Part shown: positions 22,593 through 33,208 of the stretch, piece by piece
Numbering within the stretch: position 1 is the first letter of the stretch
How the letters are laid out: each line of letters opens with the position of its first letter
NCBI GenBank assembly: GCA_963855995.1
Contig: OY979716.1
Location: forward strand, 84,928,042-84,992,041
Reading direction: 5' to 3'
Source: Muricea muricata
Lineage: Eukaryota; Cnidaria; Anthozoa; Malacalcyonacea; Plexauridae
DNA: 64,000 nucleotides
The notes under the pieces: generated by a model
Told to the model about the DNA's origin: nothing
What the model saw: only the letters and a program-made list of their open reading frames with translations
Database searches by the model: none
Program-made: the position numbers and the translations under genes

Positions 22593-23519
22593 ATGTTTTC
22601 TAATATTTACAGCATGAGAAACATTGATTTTCCGATTACAAATGGGACAAATGCAAGATACGTGGGAGCCAGTTTATGAGAGAAAAAGAAGTTGAAACGA
22701 AAAATTGAAGCTAGAATCTGACTAAATCAATGTTTTAGAAGCAGTCAATGAATATATAAGCTCAGCGGAAGGCCCTGACAGTATGAAGGGGGAAGACAAC
22801 TTAAAGTCTCTGTACATGCATGACAAAAATTAAAAACAAAAACTGAAATAGGATATGGAGCAAAAGAAAACGGTGCTACTGGACAAAGCAAGTAAACTAC
22901 TTGGCTGCAGATCAATAACAAAATTCATTTACGGAAGAATAGCATTTTGTATCTTGCAAAAACGTTGAGACACTTCTTTAATCAAGTGCAAAAAAAATTG
23001 TGATGAAAAAGGTCATTAATTTGTTGCTTGAAGCTGAATCCCATGCAGACGATACAGAACTGGCCTTTGCAAAACCGTTATAATCTTCCTGACTTCAAAC
23101 TTTGGGGCCAACAATACTTTGTTCTTTCGGCTGACATTGTTGAATAGTTGCGTAAAACAGTTGAAATTTGAAAACCTGTTTTAAAATCTGTTGGCTTCTC
23201 ATGCATCAATAGATGTTGTTAAATTACAAATTTGTTCACATACAACATTTACTCCGCCTGTCGTAGGTGTGGCGATTATAAATTCGCCTCGCTCAAATTT
23301 CCTTTTTTTTTTATTTTTTGGTGTCGCAAGTTGGGCAGCCGCTCATGGGTGATACCGTTGGCACAAGCTATGCGAACCTAAAGACATACTTAACATTCCA
23401 ATTTTGAATTTCTCTACAGTTTTCTGGAGACTTCGGCAATGTATTAGTATTGATGCTATCGGGGTAATACTCACGATGAAGTTACCTGTGCATGTCGTAA
23501 CCACATCGAAGACAGTGTC
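22593..23519. other. Anonymous AT-rich DNA
   Basis: No convincing gene. A weak coding-like stretch at about 22740-22970 on the + strand is broken and matches no family I know. Confidence 0.45.
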
Positions 23520-23656
23520 AAGCAACCAGATTCTCAGGGTCTTCACCTCCGCTACCCGCGCTACGGCGAAGACCCTGACAGGCTGGTCACGTGGCACCCA
23601 AATTTTGGGTGCTTGACATTCGTACTCAGCAGGGGTAGGTAAAAACGCGTTATCCC
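23520..23656 (+). repeat. Dispersed repeat, copy A (inverted partner at 28953-29065)
   Basis: It contains GGGTCTTCACCTCCGCTACC, a palindromic GGGTCTTC/GAAGACCC pair, CACGTGGCACCCAAATTTTG, and ends near CAGCAGGGGTAGGTAAA. The same text occurs in reverse complement at 28953-29065. It is followed by a CCCGGGC-type hairpin at about 23685-23700. Confidence 0.85.
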
Positions 23657-23889
23657 CGAGCCAACGGCACGAAGCGCCGTTCCGGGCATAAGCCCGGGGC
23701 GAGGGTTATTAATTTCGTATTAGTGGCAGTCCAAAGTCGTTGCTCGTAGTAAGATTGGTATGTCATAACGTCATTCTCAATGATCTCAACAATATGGCGG
23801 ACTATCATGAATGGCTAACACTGATTGGCCAGATTTAAAATTTATTGTTGATTGATTAATCACGAATTCAACTGACAGCAAATATCTAA

Positions 23890-24272
23890 GGGCCTGTTCA
23901 TATGGGAAGAAGTTTTTCCGGTTAGCGAGAAAACAGTTCGACAAGTTTACAAGCGAGATCTCGCCTTCTTACGAAAATAGTATGAAAAGTTACCTTGCGT
24001 CCATACGAGACGAAAAGTTTTCCCGTCAACCGAGATCTCGCTTGATGAGAGGCGAGATCTCGGTGACCGAGATAATTTTTATCCCATATGAACACAACTT
24101 TCCCGCTTAGCGGAAAAAATTTCTGTTTACTCTTTACAAAATCTACATCACCGCGGGAAACTTTACCCGGTAAGCGGGAAAACATTTCTCCATATGAACA
24201 GACCAACATTATTTGACCTGTATAAATGTTTTCTCGGGAACCGAGATAACTTCTGCCCATATGAACAGGCCC
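23890..24272. mobile_element. PIF/Harbinger-type MITE, TIR GGGCCTGTTCATATG
   Basis: The TIR GGGCCTGTTCATATGGG has its complement at the right end, flanked by TAA (left) and TTA (right), consistent with TWA target choice. Several GCGAGATCTCGG-type internal palindromes are present. The same TIR bounds Harbinger copy 2 at 58381, which suggests cross-mobilisation. Confidence 0.85.
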
Positions 24273-24547
24273 TTAATTTGCTTTTTGCACTACAATATTT
24301 TGTATTTTTGGAAAAAGATTTGGCAACTTTCACAACCAACGAAGGGTGGTTATTTTTGATCTCAGGAATATGGCGGACTATCAGAAGTAGCAAACACTAG
24401 AGGCATCCAAAAAGGCGAGAACTAAAACGAAAACGACTGCGACAAGACTCTTGAAGAGAGATTAATTCGCGGAAAATACAGAGAAGCGCCAAGAATTGAC
24501 TATGGCGTGAAACACAACGCAAGTTTGTTGATAATGCGTATTTATAC
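24273..24547. other. No recognisable feature
   Basis: No gene or clear repeat seen. Confidence 0.5.
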
Positions 24548-24680
24548 CATAGGTCGCCCAACTAAGCTCGCACGCAGTGGCACGCCACGCACGCACGCGA
24601 CTGCCTACCTATATAATAGATAGACAGTCGCGAGCGTGCGTGGCGTGCCACTGCGTGCGAGCTTAGTTGGGCGACCTATG
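24548..24680. mobile_element. Near-perfect palindromic MITE, 7-bp TSD
   Basis: Arms of about 60 bp beginning CATAGGTCGCCCAACTAAGC with a short loop. TTTATAC flanks both sides (24541-24547 and 24681-24687). Non-coding and GC-rich relative to its surroundings. Confidence 0.85.
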
Positions 24681-24700
24681 TTTATACTTGAGTTTTAATT

Positions 24701-24887
24701 AACAAATAGATTTCATTTTTGCGTGTGTCTGTACTGTAATAGATCACAGATGACGTCATAGCGTGTGAAGAACAAAAAAGTACGCACGAGACGCAGTCGA
24801 GTGCGTGACTTTTTGTTCTTCACACGCTATGGAGTCATCTGTGATCTATTACAGTACAGAAGCACAAAAAAATGAAATCTATTTGTT
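24701..24887. mobile_element. Palindromic element with TGACGTCA in the arm
   Basis: Left arm AACAAATAGATTTCATTTTT through CACAGATGACGTCATAGCGT, and its near-complete complement on the right. Arms about 85 bp, loop about 15 bp. Non-coding. Confidence 0.82.
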
Positions 24888-25006
24888 TTATATTATAATA
24901 AAGTTGACAAAAAGCATGCGAAGTCCCGCGAAATAAATTAGCTAAATTAGATCACGCCATCAGTTGACGTCATCCGTGCGTGTGTACTTTAATAACACAC
25001 AGCTCG

Positions 25007-25982
25007 CACAGGTCACCCGGAATGCGTACAGTTCTAATATAGCGTTCAGTGGGACAGCATCTGTTACATAATGTATATATTAACACAAAGGTTGGCAAGT
25101 AAATACAAATTTGAACACTAGTACAAAATTTAAACCACAAAAAAATCTGCAAAAAGACTTCGATATTCATTTAAAAACATACACATATTGAGAAGACATA
25201 CCTGAAAAGCATATACGTTGTATTTTTGTGTCAATTCAACATTTTTTACCCGACGAAATTCGCGAAAAGTCATCAAATTTTTAGTTGATTTTCGCTAAAA
25301 CTATGCGCGCGATGCCGGCTGCCTGCCTTATGTCACACGAAAAAGCTCCCTGATTGGCCTGCTGAAAACTCAATTTTTTTACCGCGAAAGCAAAACCGGG
25401 GGAGCTACGTAATATACAATGAATATACAATGCTTCTTCTTTTGAACCTCTTCACATCTTTAGCACTTCAGTTTAAAATTTTTCGAAGTTGTTTGCAGTT
25501 GTTACTGAGTTGTTGTTTTTAAAAAAGCTTTCACTTCAAATTTCCCTCTGCAGCGTCGGCGTAGCTCTTTGAAAATTTTAACATTTCTCCCCCGGTTTTG
25601 CTTTCGCGGTAAAAAAATTGAGTTTTCAGCAGGCCAATCAGGGAGCTTTTTCGTGTGACGTAAGGCAGGCAGCCGGCATCGCGCATAGTTTTAGCGAAAA
25701 TCAACTAAAAATTTGATGACTTTTCGCGAATTTCGTTGGGTAAAAAATGTTGAATTGACACAAAAATACAACGTATATGCTTTTCAGGTATGTCTTCTCA
25801 ATATGTGTATGTTTTTAAATGAATATCGAAGTCTTTTTGCAGATTTTTTTGTGGTTTAAATTTTGTACTAGTGTTCAAATTTGTATTTACTTGCCAACCT
25901 TTGTGTTAATATATACATTATGTAACAGATGCTGTCCCACTGAACGCTATATTAGAACTGTACGCATTCCGGGTGACCTGTG
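25007..25982. mobile_element. Foldback element, about 400-bp arms, 8-bp TSD (copy 1)
   Basis: It begins CACAGGTCACCCGGAATGCG and ends with the complement. The arms are near-identical for about 400 bp and the spacer is about 180 bp. The 8-bp TSD ACAGCTCG is perfect at 24999-25006 and 25983-25990. No ORF. An 8-bp TSD fits hAT-like mobilisation, but the terminal bases are not the usual hAT ones. Confidence 0.92.
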
Positions 25983-25990
25983 ACAGCTCG

Positions 25991-26541
25991 CGACCTATGA
26001 AAATGCAGAATGAACACGTATTATTATATAATGCTTTATAGAGGCCGGCATAGCCGCACTCATCCAGTCTATTCACTGTTTAAATTCCAGAGTAAGTTTA
26101 TGTTTTGTAAATGCAAGACTGTCTTCTTATTACTGTATTTCAAAATATTGACGAACTTTACATGTAAAAGAATATGAGCGAAGATACAAAATCGGCTTGA
26201 AACGGTTTTATTTCAAACTCAAAGTTTATGAAGATAAAAATTTAGTTTCATAAATACTTCAAAACGTCTAATATATGTAACTAATAGGTCGTATTTTATA
26301 CCGAATTTTAGCTTACATTAGGTGTCATAATATACCGATGACAAATGCTGTGCCATTTTAAAAAATTGTCAATGAAACAAGGATTAAAAACTCAATAGTT
26401 TGTCATTTTGAAAAAATATACAGAAAGAATAACAATTGCCGTGTTGCTATGACAACAACCTATACAGTTACTTCATGTAATTCCGAAAATACAGTTGCAT
26501 GCTCTTAGTTAGTGGCGAGGGGTTGCTGCATGCATGTATTT
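25991..26541. other. Anonymous AT-rich DNA
   Basis: No gene or clear repeat seen between the foldback and the next MITE. Confidence 0.5.
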
Positions 26542-27686
26542 CTACCGGGTGAGTAAAAAAAACTGATGCTCTTTCAAATTCAAATTAGCTGCGAATTTCA
26601 TTACGGTGTATTCCCATGGGTATACAGAGAACAGATCGTGATTTAGTACACAGTACGTAAACCAATTCTGACAATTCTTGCACGGCTAAAATTAAGCATT
26701 TTAACTTCCACTGGGAATTAGATTTTGTTCTAGATCAACGTCTGTCAAATTGCAAGAATGCAATGCTGCTAGTTTGAATTTCAATAGTATCAGTTTTTTT
26801 ACTCATCCTGTGCTGTGTACTCACAGGTTACCCGAAATGCGTACAGTTCTAATATAGCGTTCAGTGGAACAGCATCTATATATTACATAATGTATATATT
26901 AACACAAACGTTGGCAAGTAAATACAAATTTGAACACTCGTACAAAATTTAAATCACAAAAAAATCTGCAAAAAGACTTCGATATTCATTTAAAAACATA
27001 CACATATTGAGAAGACATAACTGGAAAGCATATATGTTGTATTTTTGTGTCAATTTAACATTTTAAACCCGACGAAATTCGCGAAAAGTCATCAAATTTT
27101 TAGTTGATTTTCGCTAAAACTATGCACGATGCCGGCTGCCTGCCTTACGTCACAGGAATAAGCTCCCTGATTGGTCTGGTGAAAACTCAATTTTTTTACC
27201 GCGAAAGCAAAGCCGGGGGAGAAATGTTAAAAATTTCAAAGAGCTACACCGACGCTTCGGAGGGAAATTTGAAGTGAAAGCTTTTTTAAAAACAACACCT
27301 CAGTAACAACTGCAAACAACTGAAGTGGTTTTGCAAGCAAAAATTTTAAACTGAAGTGCTAAAGATGTGAAGAGGTGCAAAAGAAGAAGCATTGTATATT
27401 CATTGTATATATTACGTAGCCCCCCGGTTTTGCTTTCGCGGTAAAAAAATTGAGTTTTCACCAGGCCAATCAGGGAGCTTTTTCCTGTGACGTAAGGCAG
27501 GCAGCCGGCATCGCGCATAGTTTTAGAAAAAATCAACTAAAAATTTGATGACTGTGGGTGACCTGTGGTGTACTTAGTCACGATCTGTTCTCTGTATACC
27601 TATAGGAATACTTAAAGTTCCGTAATGAAATTCGCGGCTAACTTGAATTTGAAAGGGCATCAGTTTTTTTTTTACTCACCCTGTAG
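26542..27686. mobile_element. Outer MITE (TIR CTACMGGGTGAGTAAAAA) split by foldback copy 2
   Basis: The left end CTACCGGGTGAGTAAAAAAA and the complement of the right end TTTTTACTCACCCTGTAG pair for about 100 bp. A second internal end-like copy occurs near 26770-26810 (CAGTTTTTTTACTCATCCTG), so two related copies may be nested. The foldback at 26822-27567 sits inside. Confidence 0.72.
26822..27567. mobile_element. Foldback element copy 2, one arm shortened, spacer inverted
   Basis: Same ends as copy 1 (CACAGGTTACCCGAAATGCG and GGGTGACCTGTG). The right arm lacks about 270 bp between TTTGATGAC and the last 12 bases. The spacer runs in the opposite direction to copy 1. The flanks share GTGTACT, a 7-8 bp TSD. 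Confidence 0.88.
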
Positions 27687-27789
27687 TTTATAAGTAATAG
27701 CTTGAGGGAGATTAGTGATTAAATGGCCCCGTTAGTTACTAATCGACCTGGTAAAAACAAAAGAAACCCGATCAACTATGCTATATTAT

Positions 27790-27890
27790 TATCAGTTACA
27801 GACCCGAAGCGAGGGTGATTGATATTTCTCAGTGATGATATTTCCCTCGGGCTAAAGCCCTCGGGAAATATCATCACTTCGGGTTAATAT
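27790..27890. repeat. Imperfect hairpin ACCCGAAG ... CTTCGGGT
   Basis: GACCCGAAGCGAGGGTGATT through GATATTTCCCTCGGGC pairs with GCCCTCGGGAAATATCATCA and CTTCGGGT. Small palindromic repeat, non-coding. Confidence 0.65.
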
Positions 27891-28107
27891 TTTGCCGAAT
27901 CACTCAAGCAGAGGGTCTATAAATGATATATTATACCGAAAATATATAACTGTTCAAGTCCAGGACAGCTTGTCAACATACCTTCGAGAATACGAGATTT
28001 CGTTTTTTACTCAAATAAACAATTTTCCCAAAGTTCTTTGCCAAATGGCATTCCGTCTTTTGAACATCTTGTTTTGTAAAATTTCTAGTGAAACCACTTA
28101 AAAAAAC

Positions 28108-28303
28108 ACCGTAGAATATCCATACACTCTTGTGTGCTCCCGCCATTTTTCATTGTTTTTAATCGGCGCGTGTAGCTCTCGCGGGATCTCGCGTGAGATT
28201 ATTCAACCGTAGAATATCCATACACTCTTGTGTGCTCCCGCCATTTTTCATTGTTTTTAATCGGCGCGTGTAGCTCTCGCGGGATGTCGCGTGAGATTAT
28301 TCA
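28108..28303. repeat. 98-bp tandem duplication
   Basis: Two head-to-tail copies starting ACCGTAGAATATCCATACAC at 28108 and 28206, differing at one or two bases. Each ends GCGGGATNTCGCGTGAGATT. Confidence 0.95.
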
Positions 28304-28469
28304 AAAGTCGAATCTCCTGGGATATTCGGTCGAATCTCCCGGGAGATTCGGCCGAATACCATGCCTCGGGGAAAAAACCTAGGGTCAGAATTTCCTATAG
28401 CATGGTATTCGCTGAAAAATACTATGGACACGTGCTACTAATAGAACATTCTGATTGGACGAGCTAAGT

Positions 28470-28950
28470 ATGAGGTATAATATCACAAATTATTGTCAAA
28501 CAACAAGGGAGACCGACGAAGCGGGAAGTCATCTGACTCTAAAACCGTATCGTTGCTTTCTTTTGTGTTTGCATCACGCTGTTGTAATCTTAACACCTGT
28601 TAATCCGAAAAGTGTAGTCGGCTTGTCTGTACAACATTTACTTTGATTTATGACCGTATTATATCCCAAATTCCCCACAATTTTGTACTGTACAAATAGT
28701 TATTAGTGAAATATTTTTTGTTTTGTTAACCTAAATATCGTCTCAAGCTATATTATCAATCACCAATGTTTGCTTGTAAAATGTTCGGATCGGATAAATT
28801 AATGATACGCCTTTTAATTTTAAGAATTGACAGGTTTAAAGATTACAACAGCGTGATGAAAACACAAAAGAAAGCAAATACGGTTTTAGAGTCAGATGAC
28901 TTCCCGCTTCCTCGGTCTTCCCTTGTTGTTTGACAATAATTTGTGATAAC
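28470..28950. mobile_element. Long inverted repeat (about 112-bp arms)
   Basis: ATCACAAATTATTGTCAAAC through CATCACGCTGTTGTAATCTT (about 28480-28592) recurs in inverse at about 28838-28950. Arms are about 97% alike by eye, spacer about 245 bp. Non-coding; probably a MITE. It directly abuts dispersed repeat copy B. Confidence 0.8.
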
Positions 28951-28952
28951 GC

Positions 28953-29065
28953 GTCTTTACCTACCCCTGCTAAAAACGAATGTCAAGCACCCAAAATTTG
29001 GTGCCACGTGACCAGCCTGTGTCAGGGTCTTCGCCGTAGCGCGGGTAGCGGAGGTGTCAAGCAGG
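28953..29065 (-). repeat. Dispersed repeat, copy B (inverse of 23520-23656)
   Basis: CTTTACCTACCCCTGCTAAA through CGGGTAGCGGAGGTGTCAAG is the reverse complement of copy A. The 5.4-kb interval between the copies is packed with MITEs. Confidence 0.85.
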
Positions 29066-30019
29066 TTCTTATATGTTCTTGACAGACAGATTTAAACATA
29101 GACCGCGAAGGTTAGTTATGCACACAATAGCGACAGGAAGGTTCTTAATCCAAAACGACCCACAGGAAATGTTTTCAAAATTGAAACTGAAAATTGAAAG
29201 AGGCGCCTCAGTAAAACTTTGACAATACAATACAATAGACAATGTTTTCGACGTATTTCCACCTACGAAGCGCTTGTTATACCTGGAAACGTTTTATTTT
29301 ACTCTAACTCAATGTATCGCATATCTTATGGCACATCCTTTTAAGGAGCTAGTGAAGGGTTTTTAAATTTTTAGTTTTTACGCCTCCTGAGCAGTGCAAG
29401 CCGGCACTGAGCGTACACACCTGATAGAAGGCGCCTTGAGGAGTTGTAGAATCCAACGTGTGGCACGTTTTTATCAAGAAAGCATACAGGCTGCCACTTT
29501 TCTCTACAGATGAAGCTGCTTATTGCCGAGCAAGATAGTCGTGGGCCGTAACATTACAAAACTGCAGCTATTACCGGAAACTGAATTTTGTTTAAGTTAG
29601 ATTTTCTGGCAGTGTGCTGCCATCCCTTCACAGTGCGAAACTTTAAACCTCTTTATTTATTTATATTTTTTCTAGATAAATATGACCAATTAATTGGTAC
29701 TTACATATGTGATGACAAATAAAAGAGTGCCAACAAGACGTATTCCAGGAGTAAATCGTTTTTCTAAATACTGAAATACAAAGTTATAGGTAGTAAGACC
29801 AGACTACATACATATAAATTGTCGCCGTGAATGTTTGGAGGATGTGGCAACAAAGTTTGTGTGAGCTATTGAAAAGAACTTTTTTAAAATTAAATATTTA
29901 AAGCCGTTTCTGTGTCTGTTCATTTTTTTAAATATCGTAACAAAAACACCAAAGAAGTTTTAAGTTTTGTATATAGGTTAAAAGCCTAGGAAGAGGTTTT
30001 TACTCAGAGAGAGGTTATA
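29066..30019. other. Anonymous DNA, no gene
   Basis: No convincing ORF, repeat or RNA gene. Confidence 0.5.
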
Positions 30020-30282
30020 CAGTGTCCCAAAAAAAGGCTACCCTTTGAAATCAAGCGCCAGTATCGAGCGTTCGAATTTGAATGTTTTAACTCCCTAATG
30101 AGCACAAGAATGCGTAATTCTTGCCATACAGAGATTTTTTATGTTTGCGTTGCAAGTTAATTGAATTTGTTCTGCCAAAAGAACACACAATGGGCTTCTT
30201 ATTAGGGAATTAAAACATTGAAATTTGAACGTGCAGCGCTAACGCTTGACATCAAGGGTAGCATTTTTTCTGGGACACACTG
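30020..30282. mobile_element. Tc1/mariner-type MITE with TA TSD
   Basis: The left end CAGTGTCCCAAAAAAAGGCT pairs with the complement of the right end TTCTGGGACACACTG. TA flanks both sides (30018-30019 and 30283-30284). The subterminal TCAAGGGTAGC/GCTACCCTTTGA also pairs. Non-coding, 263 bp. Confidence 0.9.
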
Positions 30283-30868
30283 TATTTACTCAGGAAGAAC
30301 TTATATTTAGAGTTGAATAAAAGACGATCCCGTGGCTTTTAACTTGTTTAAATTCTTGGGAGGTTTTCCAGTTCAAAATTCAGTTCTACAGTGCGTTTAC
30401 ATTAATTGCTTATGCATAAACCTTTTTATGCACTGGGGAACTATTGAATAGACACTCTATATCGTTGTATTTGGAAAATTAATTATACTGTTGCAATTGT
30501 TAAGCCAATGCATCATGAACTTATGTAAAATTGGCGTCCGTGCAAACTAGATTGTGTAAATCTTGTTTTAATAGTGTGCATGAGGTCATGGACAACAGTA
30601 ACGAAGAACTTTATACAACTCCGAATTCGTTTATTTCGACTTGCAGAAATAGCTGAAAGTGATGTTTGATCAGGTGATTATGTTAATATTAAAGAGGACA
30701 GATTTGAATGTTTGTTAGATGATACTGAAATTTATAAACGAATTATAAAGTCTGTTCTTTTAGTGACTCGTTACAAAGATGCATGGGCGGTAAAGAGCCC
30801 TAGAAGCTTGGCGTGTAAATAGAGCGACTATGGCTGGATGTCTATTCGTTGCTTTCAGATGCCTCTAC
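30283..30868. other. Anonymous DNA, no gene
   Basis: AT-rich; nothing recognisable. Confidence 0.5.
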
Positions 30869-31120
30869 GGTCATGGCTAAAGGGGATAAACGAGAGGTAG
30901 GTTTTCAAGATGGCGGCTGTTTGTCAAGATTCTTAAAACGAGAACGAATCAACAACCAGACATTTATGGCATTCCTAAAGCTTACCCTCACCCTAAACCT
31001 AACCACAATTTAGGAATGCTATAAATGTCTGGTTGCTGATTCGTTCTCGTTTTAAGAATCTTGAAAAATAGCCGCCACCTTGAAAACCTACATCTCGTCC
31101 ATCCCCTTTAGCCATGACCT
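30869..31120. mobile_element. Palindromic MITE, TIR GGTCATGGCTAAAGGGGAT
   Basis: Arms of about 115 bp (GGTCATGGCTAAAGGGGATA through GACATTTATGGCATTCCTAA) with a short loop holding a CCCTCACCCTAAACCTAA run. TAC flanks both ends. Non-coding. Confidence 0.85.
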
Positions 31121-32418
31121 ACACTCTACAGAACGTGTCGCCGGCCCAGCTCAATGATTCGATTCCACTTTTTGAAGTTGAAATAAAGATGGAAGCGAAT
31201 ATCCTGCTAACTCAGTGTATCGCTTGTTTGTGCGTTACACCGATATCAAAATACTGTATACTGTGTGCATTGGACGATGCATATATTACGTAGACAATTA
31301 AGATTTGAAAGAATCGAAATATACGTTGAACGAGTTTTGTTATGCTACACGTATTTTGAATGTAAAATTTTCTGAGATTATTTTCCGTAATAACCCAGCA
31401 ACCAGTTATTATTTTTCGTAATCACCTTCAAACTTGCATTTCCCTCGAAAAAATCAAAATACATCCACAATACGACAACCCCCCTCCCACCCCTACTAGC
31501 GAGTTTGCTACGCCCCCACAGTATAGCGAATAAACAGCAGGGCCACTTCATCATTGCAACATATCTCCCTATTTTTATGCAATTGACTCGCCAGAGTAAT
31601 GGATGGAGGAACAGCAAGTTTAGCGTTTCTATTGCCCAGAGAAGGCAATTGAGTGGCCAAAGCCTGCATAGTGAACATGCGTAAAGCGACATACTTCGGG
31701 TCACAAACTTAAAAGGGTCTGACTCGAGTGGCCTTTCTGTTTATTATCTATCATGTGACGCCACTGTTTGTAGATCTTCAAATCTCAAAGACAGGGTGCG
31801 GTTAAAATCCAATGCTAGGCAGGATTCGTTTTACATGTATTGTAATCTGTGACGACAAAACAAGTGTCAAGTTGCATGTGTGTAATGTAGACTTCTGTGT
31901 TTTGTAAATGATTGACATTTATACGTCATTTGGTGTAGATATCGTCTTCCAGGATAAAATAGATGGCATACATGAACTAGTGAAAATAGATCGAACTTCA
32001 GCATTCGTAATTGCTTTTTCCTGTTATTATTGTTATATTACTGTTACAAATTTGTTAACTTGCTGTCAGTTAAAATATACCTATCGTTGAATATCTCTGC
32101 AAGTTAACAAAATTTATTAAAAGTACATTACTTTATTTATTTAAAGTACATTACATCGGGTTTTGTTACACTTAGTCAAGATTACAATGCTAGACAATCG
32201 CTTTGAACGATAGAATTCTGCTTAACAGAACAAACAAACGTATATAGCTGCGAAATTTCGAGGGAGTGAAGAATTTGTTTCAAACTTTTCTGTTTTGAAC
32301 AAGAGAAAAAGATTAAAGAAAGATTGTCTGCCCAATTTCCTTGTATATTATTGCGAAAATTTGGCGAGGAGCTATCAGGATTGATGTAAGTACAGACTAT
32401 AGAAAAAACAGATGTCTA
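31121..32418. other. Anonymous DNA, no gene
   Basis: The - strand ORF near 31378-31704 has no recognisable domain and poor coding character. A short GATTCGATTCCACTTTTTG at about 31147 also occurs near 19420. Confidence 0.45.
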
Positions 32419-32598
32419 AGGGGCTGGTTCACACTAGCCATTTAGATCAATCCGAGGTCGGTTCAGAGCCTTATCGAGCCATGTGTGGATAGTCAAAAAC
32501 GAATTCAAACTGATCTGAGATTGATCTAAACTGGCCACCTCGATAGGTGGCATCGGATCGCTTCAAGATCGATCTCGTGCTAAATGTGAACAGCCCCT
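32419..32598. mobile_element. MITE with TIR AGGGGCTGGTTCACA
   Basis: Ends AGGGGCTGGTTCACACTAGC and TGTGAACAGCCCCT pair, flanked by TAA/TAG. The interior contains paired GATCTGAGATTGATC text. Likely Harbinger-type, non-coding. Confidence 0.78.
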
Positions 32599-32875
32599 AG
32601 TACAGCTATATTCTAAGCTAGAATATCAATTAATATTCTTAGCATTTAAATAGTATGATTTGTCGTGGAATTTGGGAAAACCTGCACTTGTGAGTTGTTC
32701 AAAACTTTAAATTTAAACGTTTTTAAAAAGCTCGCTTGTGCATGTTTTTGCTAAACTGTACTCGAAATCATACTATTTATCTCTGCATAAGCACTTTAAG
32801 AAACTGACAACTTTGTTAGAAACTGTAGGAATGCTGGGTGTTTTATAAATTCCCTATAACATTGAAATTAATTAC

Positions 32876-33208
32876 CTCATTTGTGCTCGTGATTTTCAAT
32901 TTGTAAAACACAGGAACATAAAGGAACGCTGATATCAAAAGTAATATTGTGAAAGCAACAGATACAAGTACGTATGACAGGCCAAAGGTGTACACTTCGC
33001 TTGGGATTCCAAGGATTGCAATGGCAGAAAGAAACGACACCAGAAGAGAAACAGCAATGGGAAATTTACCCATGCTATGGTCTGCAAGCAAGTAGTTTGA
33101 TGTTGTTTGTTGCTGTTTATTGCGAATGGCATGATAGATGCCGATTGATCCACATACAACTAGCATCAATGCGAATATCACATAGTCTACAACACCTAGA
33201 GACGCCAT
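32876..33208 (-). CDS. First exon of an SLC5-family sodium:solute symporter
   Basis: Role by family: Na+-coupled transporter of the plasma membrane (SLC5, closest in feel to the monocarboxylate/multivitamin/iodide branch). Seen: ATG at 33208 in good context (AAAAAATGGCG). The first membrane helix is VVDYVIFALMLVVCGSIGIY. There is a loop with LLADHSMGKFPIA, a second helix VSLLVSFLSAIAILG, then PSEVYTFGLSYVLVSV and a third helix ending LYVPVFYKLKITSTNE. Length is 111 codons, phase 0, followed by a donor GTAATT at 32875. It is followed only by intron-like sequence. Downstream exons should lie at lower coordinates, but none was recognised in the MITE-rich region; they may be short, distant or lost. 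The only convincing host-gene exon in the window. Confidence 0.82.

Noticed and set aside
23641..23710. tRNA-like GC-rich hairpin
   Set aside because: No cloverleaf and no A/B boxes; only a simple CCCGGGC stem.
23922..24393. ORFs of 76-112 codons on the - strand
   Set aside because: They lie inside a MITE with TIRs and repeated palindromes; no domain.
24970..25170. 66-codon - strand ORF
   Set aside because: Within the arm of the foldback element; the same arm occurs inverted nearby, so open frame is by chance.
31378..31704. 108-codon - strand ORF
   Set aside because: Considered as a downstream SLC5 exon, but it has no helix pattern or motif of that family.
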